The position numbers and the translations under genes were made by a program. From NCBI GenBank assembly GCA_963753195.1, contig CAVWBH010000002.1, forward strand, positions 62,001 through 126,000: 64,000 nucleotides of DNA. The letters are read 5' to 3'. This stretch comes from Palsa-504 sp963753195 (lineage in GTDB: Bacteria > Actinomycetota > Actinomycetes > Streptosporangiales > Streptosporangiaceae). A model generated the notes under the pieces. It was not told the DNA's origin. It saw only the letters and a program-made list of their open reading frames with translations, and did no database searches. Within the stretch, counting starts at the first letter, position 1, and each line of letters opens with the position of its first letter. Positions 59,764-64,000 of this stretch are shown here, one piece after another.

Positions 59764-60410
59764 TTATCTCCCGTGCGGCGGGGCGGCGTCCGGGGCGGTA
59801 CCGAAGTCGAGGGCCTGCGGCTCGTCCGGCAGCGCCGGAGCCGTGGTCGGCACGGCCTCGCCGGCCTCTTCGAACCGCAGCCCGGTGAGGTCCAGAGCTC
59901 CGGCGCCCCTGGGCAGCGCGCCGAACAGCAGGACCTTAGCCTGTTCCGCGACGTCGAGGACGATGCTGACGCGGGTCCAGTCCGTGGTCCCGCGCAGCGC
60001 CCGATCCTGCATGTTGTCCAGAATGAGCGGCCCGGTTGGCCCGTCGACCCGCAGCCACAGCCCAGCCCAGCCCAGTCGCTGACCCCAGCGGTCCGGATCA
60101 GGGCGCTGAAACTGACCCGGTGGCCCACGTAGCGGGCGGCTGCGATGCTCTGCACCAGCGCGCCGAAACCGGCCGGTGCAAAGACCGCCGGGCGCAGCCG
60201 GAGCTGCGCTATCCGGTCTCCGTCGTAGGTGGTCCCGGACAGCAGCCCGGCCTCATAGTCGGGTGCCCGGCTGCCGGTCATCCGCCAGGCCGACGGGAGC
60301 GGTTCGAGGACCGCCTGGTCCCGCAGATGGGTCAGCGCCTGGGTGTAGTTCTCCCCTGTCTCGGCCATGCGCGCGCGGACGAGCCGCTTGAGATCTTTGT
60401 TCTGTGGCAT
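59764..60410 (-). pseudogene. Frameshifted gene for a protein of unknown function, broken at an AGCCC repeat
   Basis: From ATG 60410 the frame reads NKDLKRLVRARMAETGENYTQAL, a helical N-terminus found on several actinobacterial proteins. A beta-rich part follows (ARYVGHRVSFSALIRTAGVSDWAGL), after which it shifts. The homology resumes in another frame as WLRVDGPTGPLILDNMQDRALRGTTDW to 59764. The break is at three AGCCC units (60059-60073, plus strand); two units would give one continuous protein of about 213 residues. The second half resembles ligand-binding jelly-roll domains. Function unknown. Confidence 0.6.
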
Positions 60411-60626
60411 CGTGAACGACCTCCGTCTCGACGGCCGCCCCAACGCCCGTTACGAGCCGGCCCGATGACAGAAGGCTGTCGACGCTCACCGGGAAAGGCC
60501 TGGGAGTGTGCCCCCCTTCGCCCCTGACGTGGCCCCGTTGGGGACGGGCCGCCGGGCTCGGCGTCAGACCACGCCGCTGCCACCATGGTGAACCACGCCG
60601 CGCGCCGGGGGTCAACCGACGGTCGG

Positions 60627-61478
60627 CTATGGCCGGCCCGCGCCGGCCACGCGGACCGGCAGGGTCAGGATCTCGCCGGTACGCGGCCCGTTGGCCAGCC
60701 GCGCAAGATTCTCGGTGACGCCGTCGGATGGCCGCCACTCGGCGGTCAGGATGAACAGGGTCCGCCGGTCCGGTCCGCCGAGCATGAGCGCGAACGGTGC
60801 CCGGTTCTCGGGTAGCTCGATACGCTGCAGGACCTTGCCGCCCTCGGCGACGCGGACGACCGCGGACCCGCCGGTGGAGACCCACACGGCGCCTTCGGCG
60901 TCGAGGCAGATGCCGTCAGGGCCGAGTCCGCCGGCGAAGACGCGCCGGTTGGACAGGCCGCCGTCGGGGCCGATGTCGAACGCGGTGAGCTGCCCGGCGA
61001 ACGACTCGGAGATGATCAGCTTCCGGTTATCGGGCGTGATGACCATGCCGTTCGGGAACTGGATGTCCCCCGCGACCTGGCGCAGCTGGCCGTCGGGCGT
61101 GACGAGCTTGACATAGCCGGGCTCGGGCGGCGCCCCGGCGGTGAAGTTGAAGTCCGCGCCGTCGAGATAGATGTTGCCTCGCGCGTCCACGACGATCTCG
61201 TTCGCGTGCTGCTCGGCGTGGGTGGCCATCGACCCGTCGGGTTCCTGCCGGCGTAGCTTGTCGCCGGTCACGAGGAGCCGGCCGTCGGGCAGCCAGTCGA
61301 TGGAATACCCCATCGGGTGGCTATCGGGGTCGCGGGTGGCCATGACCTCCGCCCGGCCGTCGAGGCCCACCGCCATGACCTGGCGGTCGATCCAGTTGCA
61401 GAACCACAGCCGGCCTTCGTGCCACCGCGGTGACTCGGGTATTCCCAGACCGGTCAGGAAGACCTCCGGCTCAGGCAT
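60627..61478 (-). CDS. SMP-30/gluconolactonase/LRE family protein
   Basis: The 283-residue protein is a six-bladed propeller of the SMP-30 family: ESPRWHEGRLWFCNW with the metal-binding Glu, the HANEIVVDARGNIYL segment (Asn ligand), IQFPNGMVITPDNRKLIISES, and LGPDGICLDAEGAVWVS with Asp. Such enzymes hydrolyse sugar or other lactones with a divalent metal. ATG 61478 has GAGGAG about six bases upstream. It stands alone; a link to the sugar operon at 11-15 kb is only possible. Confidence 0.9.
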   Translation of the reverse strand: MPEPEVFLTGLGIPESPRWHEGRLWFCNWIDRQVMAVGLDGRAEVMATRDPDSHPMGYSIDWLPDGRLLVTGDKLRRQEPDGSMATHAEQHANEIVVDARGNIYLDGADFNFTAGAPPEPGYVKLVTPDGQLRQVAGDIQFPNGMVITPDNRKLIISESFAGQLTAFDIGPDGGLSNRRVFAGGLGPDGICLDAEGAVWVSTGGSAVVRVAEGGKVLQRIELPENRAPFALMLGGPDRRTLFILTAEWRPSDGVTENLARLANGPRTGEILTLPVRVAGAGRP

Positions 61479-61633
61479 GACGTCTCCTCGCTTTCTCGGG
61501 TCTTTGCGTCCTACACGAACGGCAGCCCGCCCGTTCGACACGATGGGCCGTGGCGCTCAAGTGCCACGCCGGACCCCAGATGCCGCCGTGTCGGCGCGGG
61601 TGGTGCTCAGGCCGGCCGGTCGCTTAGTTTCTA

Positions 61634-61653
61634 CTATTCCTCATATAAAATAG
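61634..61653 (+). promoter_or_regulatory. Promoter with dyad CTATT/AATAG upstream of the HTH gene
   Basis: CTATT (61634-61638) and AATAG (61649-61653) flank a TATAAA -10-like box (61644-61649) eight bases before the ATG at 61658. The transcript may be leaderless and self-controlled by the encoded regulator. Confidence 0.4.
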
Positions 61654-61657
61654 CGGC

Positions 61658-62377
61658 ATGGAGACAGAGCAGTTTCTCATGTCTGAGGACACTGCTCCGC
61701 TCGGCCGCAGCCGCGCCGGTGTACTGGACATGCTGCTCGCCGCCGACGCGCCACTCGGGGTCCGGGAAGTGGCGCAGCAGATGGGGCTGCATCCGAACAC
61801 GGCGCGGTTCCACCTGGAGGCGCTGGTGGACGCGGGCCTGGCCGTCCGAGAGGCGGAAGAACGCGATACGCCGGGCAGGCCTCGGATCGGTTACCTGGCG
61901 GTTGCCGAAGGTCCCGCCGGGCAGCGGCGCTACCGGCTGCTCGCGGAGATGCTCACCAGCCTCATCACCGGGACTATGCCGGACCCGGTCACGGCGGCTG
62001 AGGAGGCCGGGCGTGAGTGGGGTGCCTACCTGACCGAGCAGCCGCAGCCCTACCAGCGGCTGACTTCGGCGGAAGCCATCGAGAAGCTGACGGCGACCAT
62101 GGCGGGACTCGGCTTCGCGCCGCACCTGGAGACCTCCACTGGGGGCGGAGAGTATCAGCTGTGCCTGCGCCAGTGCCCGTTCCGCGAGGTGGCCCGGAAG
62201 CACCAAGGCGTTATCTGCACGCTGCATCTAGGGCTGATGCGCGGCGCACTGGCCCGGATGCGCGCGCCAGTCACCGCCGAAGGCCTGGAACCGTTCGTGG
62301 AACCCAGCTTGTGCATCGCCCGCTTGGCGGTACGCGACGAGTCTGGCGAGCGAGAGCCGGCAGCAGCCGAAAGCTGA
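61658..62377 (+). CDS. ArsR/SufR-like HTH regulator with C-terminal cysteines
   Basis: The 239-residue protein has an N-terminal winged helix (VLDMLLAADAPLGVREVAQQMGLHPNTARFHLEALVDAGLAV) and a C-terminal domain with conserved cysteines: LCLRQCPFREVARKHQGVICTLHLGLMRGAL, then PSLCIARL. This cysteine layout is like that of SufR-type regulators that bind an iron-sulfur cluster or metal. It probably senses redox state or metal. Targets are unknown; it is convergent with DUF488. Confidence 0.85.
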   Translation: METEQFLMSEDTAPLGRSRAGVLDMLLAADAPLGVREVAQQMGLHPNTARFHLEALVDAGLAVREAEERDTPGRPRIGYLAVAEGPAGQRRYRLLAEMLTSLITGTMPDPVTAAEEAGREWGAYLTEQPQPYQRLTSAEAIEKLTATMAGLGFAPHLETSTGGGEYQLCLRQCPFREVARKHQGVICTLHLGLMRGALARMRAPVTAEGLEPFVEPSLCIARLAVRDESGEREPAAAES

Positions 62378-62398
62378 TGGGCCGTCGGCACCGTCCGG

Positions 62399-62764
62399 CT
62401 AGGCGCTCTCCCGCAGCAAGCCGGCCAGGATGGGAGCGTGACTGAGGGCCAGGTCCTTTGTCGCGGTCAGCAATGTCACCGGCTTCTCCTCGGCCAGGGA
62501 ACGGAGCCGGGCTAGAGCCTCGCGCGGGCCGGGCTGGGCCAGCTCGGCCGTATAGCGGCGGCGGAATTCATCGAGTTTGGCCGGGTCATGCTGGTACCAG
62601 GTCCGCAGCTCGCTGGATGGCGCGACGTCTTTCGCCCACTCGTCCAGCTGGGCCGCGTCCTTGCGGAGTCCCCGTGGCCATAGCCGGTCCACCAGGACCC
62701 GGGCGCCGTCCTCCGGCGAGGCTTGCTCGTATACGCGGCGGACCCGGATCTCGCTGCTCATCAT
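62399..62764 (-). CDS. DUF488 family protein
   Basis: The 121-residue protein carries the DUF488 pattern: IRVRRVYEQASPEDGARVLVDRLWPRGL, EWAKDVAPSSELRTWYQHDP, FRRRYTAEL, and VTLLTATKD. Small cytosolic proteins of this family have no settled function. GAAAGGGG precedes the paired ATGs at 62764 and 62761. Confidence 0.9.
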   Translation of the reverse strand: MMSSEIRVRRVYEQASPEDGARVLVDRLWPRGLRKDAAQLDEWAKDVAPSSELRTWYQHDPAKLDEFRRRYTAELAQPGPREALARLRSLAEEKPVTLLTATKDLALSHAPILAGLLRESA

Positions 62765-62926
62765 CGCCCCTTTCTTCGGTCCTGCAGTCCGCGGGCACTC
62801 AGTCACACCTTAGAGCGGCGAGTCTTTTACCTAGCATGTAGTGTAAATACTAGTGAAACTCTCGCAATCTCTCGCTGTGGGAACTCACGGACGAGTCTCG
62901 GCTCGGCGGTACATGAAGGAGACGCA

Positions 62927-63157
62927 ATGGCTAGGGATGAGCCTTTGCGGGGGCGCCGGGAGCATGCGGCCGATTCCGGGCAAGCGGCTGACGGAGCCTG
63001 GCCCGCGTGCGGCTACGAGAAGCCCCCGGACGCCGGCGACCCGGCGTGCTGGGCAGGCCTGCTCTGTCAGGAGCGCGGGGCCGTGATCAGTGAGGGTCAC
63101 GCCGTCAGGTGTTCCCATGCCGACGGCCCGGCCGGTCCATTGCCGGCCGGCTTGTGA
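62927..63157 (+). CDS. Small hypothetical protein, 76 residues
   Basis: A polar, Gly/Ala/Arg-rich protein with four cysteines in its second half (ACGY, ACWAGLLC, RC). It has an AAGGAG ribosome site five bases before the ATG. It lies between a divergent AT-rich promoter region (62820-62860) and the PAS gene 74 bp downstream. No family recognised; the good start signal favours a real gene. Confidence 0.45.
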   Translation: MARDEPLRGRREHAADSGQAADGAWPACGYEKPPDAGDPACWAGLLCQERGAVISEGHAVRCSHADGPAGPLPAGL

Positions 63158-63231
63158 TCAGTCGGCATCCCAGGCAGCACGCCGGTGCCTTCCGAGCCCG
63201 GCGGCCCTGTCATCAGAAAGGATCGTGACGA

Positions 63232-63684
63232 ATGGCAGCGCAAGAGTCCGGGTGGCTGGCCGGCCAGATCGTGGAACATGCTCCGGATGCCATCATCATG
63301 GCTGACCGCGACGGAATCATCCGGTTGTGGAACGCCGCGGCCAGCACAGTTTTCGGATACTCGGCAGTGGAAGCGATCGGCCAGAGCCTCGACCTGATCG
63401 TCCCGGAGCAGTTCCGCGCCCGGCACTGGGATGGCTTCGGAAAGGTTATGGAGACCGGTGTCACCCGGTATGCCACGGAGCTGCTCGCCGTGCCGGCCAT
63501 CAGGAAAGACCAGACGCGGATCTCGGTGGAATTCAGCGTCACGCTGCTTCGTGACTCCGCCGATGAGATTGCGGGAGTCGCCGCGATCATGCGCGACGTC
63601 ACAGCACGCTGGACTGAGCAAAGGCAAATACGCCAGCGCCTAGCCGAGCTCGAAGCCCAGGTAGGGGCGACCGGGGCGGACTAA
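63232..63684 (+). CDS. Single-domain PAS protein
   Basis: The 150-residue protein is one PAS domain (VEHAPDAIIMADRDGIIRLWNAAASTVFGYSAVEAIGQSLDLIVPE, ISVEFSVTLLRD, AGVAAIMRDVTAR) with a short C-terminal coiled helix. It has no output domain, so it must act through a partner. The PAS core has a His at RARHWDGF, which in some relatives contacts a cofactor. It follows the small ORF at 62927. The stretch 63685-63911 downstream shows no convincing gene. Confidence 0.87.
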   Translation: MAAQESGWLAGQIVEHAPDAIIMADRDGIIRLWNAAASTVFGYSAVEAIGQSLDLIVPEQFRARHWDGFGKVMETGVTRYATELLAVPAIRKDQTRISVEFSVTLLRDSADEIAGVAAIMRDVTARWTEQRQIRQRLAELEAQVGATGAD

Positions 63685-63911
63685 TTACTGCTCGAGGACG
63701 GGCGTCCGCCAGAGTTAATGATGGTAAGTGGTGGGCCAGTGGTGTAGGTGCGCCCCGACGGGACTTCCCAGATCAGGACGCCTGGCTCTGGCTGCTCGAG
63801 CCGCCAGCCTTCGGCCTGCTTGGCCCGATGGTGATGTCTACACAGCGGAGAATGACGCCATGCGTACCGGTCCGAGCCTCTTGCCTGCCCCGGGGCGAGA
63901 CATTTCGGTTG

Positions 63912-64000
63912 TTAGCTGTCCGGGACGAGCTCGGTCACGTCGTGGTGAAGCTTGGCCATCGCCTGGTCAAACGTAGCGAGCCGGGATCCGTGTGTCCGTG
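63912..64000 (-). CDS. C-terminal end of a PIN-domain (VapC-like) toxin, cut by the window edge
   Basis: The last 29 minus-strand codons before the TAA at 63912-63914 read RTHGSRLATFDQAMAKLHHDVTELVPDS. This matches the end of VapC nucleases (LATFD, with the final metal-binding Asp). The rest lies beyond the window. A VapB-type antitoxin should lie just upstream, to the right. Confidence 0.5.
   Translation of the reverse strand, partial: RTHGSRLATFDQAMAKLHHDVTELVPDS

Noticed and set aside
63728..63976. An 82-codon plus-strand ORF near the right edge
   Set aside because: No ribosome site, low-complexity composition, and it overlaps the minus-strand PIN-toxin end.

Overview
The window is high-GC DNA with dense, short-gapped genes, frequent GTG starts and purine-rich ribosome sites. 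It comes from an actinomycete: menaquinone enzyme MenB, an actinobacterial-type cytochrome b (QcrB), a MerR-DICT regulator, DUF1707, an F420/PPOX-type enzyme, Dps and many CoA-dependent catabolic genes all point that way. A soil Streptosporangiales-like genus is plausible, but that is inference. No tRNA, rRNA, CRISPR array, intact transposon or origin was seen.

Layout. 0.06-3.1 kb: a methylamine-dehydrogenase-like export cluster, with two thioredoxin-fold membrane proteins, a MauE-like protein, a Tat-exported 18-cysteine MauA-like protein and an interrupted membrane-protein gene. 3.1-10 kb: an MFS exporter with a tandem operator, a response-regulator relic, a 1-Cys peroxiredoxin, and an oxidoreductase / epoxide-hydrolase-like / FAD-monooxygenase run. 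10.1-15.2 kb: a methyltransferase fragment, an MBL hydrolase, and a leftward SDR, FAD-linked oxidase and FGGY kinase operon for an unknown polyol or sugar. 15.3-31.4 kb: a catabolic island with an AlkZ relic, hydrolases, a Baeyer-Villiger monooxygenase/esterase/phosphatase operon, a split CoA-transferase, LysR, a geranylgeranyl-reductase-like flavoprotein, two acyl-CoA dehydrogenases, a PPOX relic, an FMN alpha-hydroxyacid oxidase and an SCP2-type thiolase. A coherent but unproven reading is ketone to ester, hydrolysis, CoA activation, beta-oxidation and C-C cleavage.

31.4-47.9 kb: a WYL/DeoR-like regulator divergent from a DUF6855 gene across a 27-bp palindrome, then nitronate monooxygenase, Dps, a lipoprotein hydrolase, an MFS exporter overlapping menB, GNAT and Nudix enzymes, a DUF4139 protein, a secreted DUF4232/glycosidase-like protein and an amylosucrase-like GH13 enzyme. 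48-50 kb: toxin-antitoxin debris, hairpin and G-rich repeats, a MerR-DICT regulator and a decayed second copy of its 5' end. 50.1-54 kb: a solitary cytochrome b (QcrB) with a histidine-rich tail and a strong terminator, then an ogt/2OG-oxygenase pair and a DUF1707 protein. 54-64 kb: a MarR regulator with a start-overlapping operator, an MFS-universal-stress fusion broken by one base, a second MarR, a P-loop kinase fused in frame to a molbindin, a histidine kinase, several broken genes, an SMP-30 lactonase, a cysteine-containing HTH regulator, DUF488, a PAS protein and a PIN-toxin end at the right edge.

A striking general feature is the number of lesions: at least a dozen truncated or frameshifted genes. 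Several lie exactly at short tandem repeats whose unit is not a multiple of three (14 bp at 21744, 5 bp at 60059). They could be natural decay, reversible slippage or assembly error.
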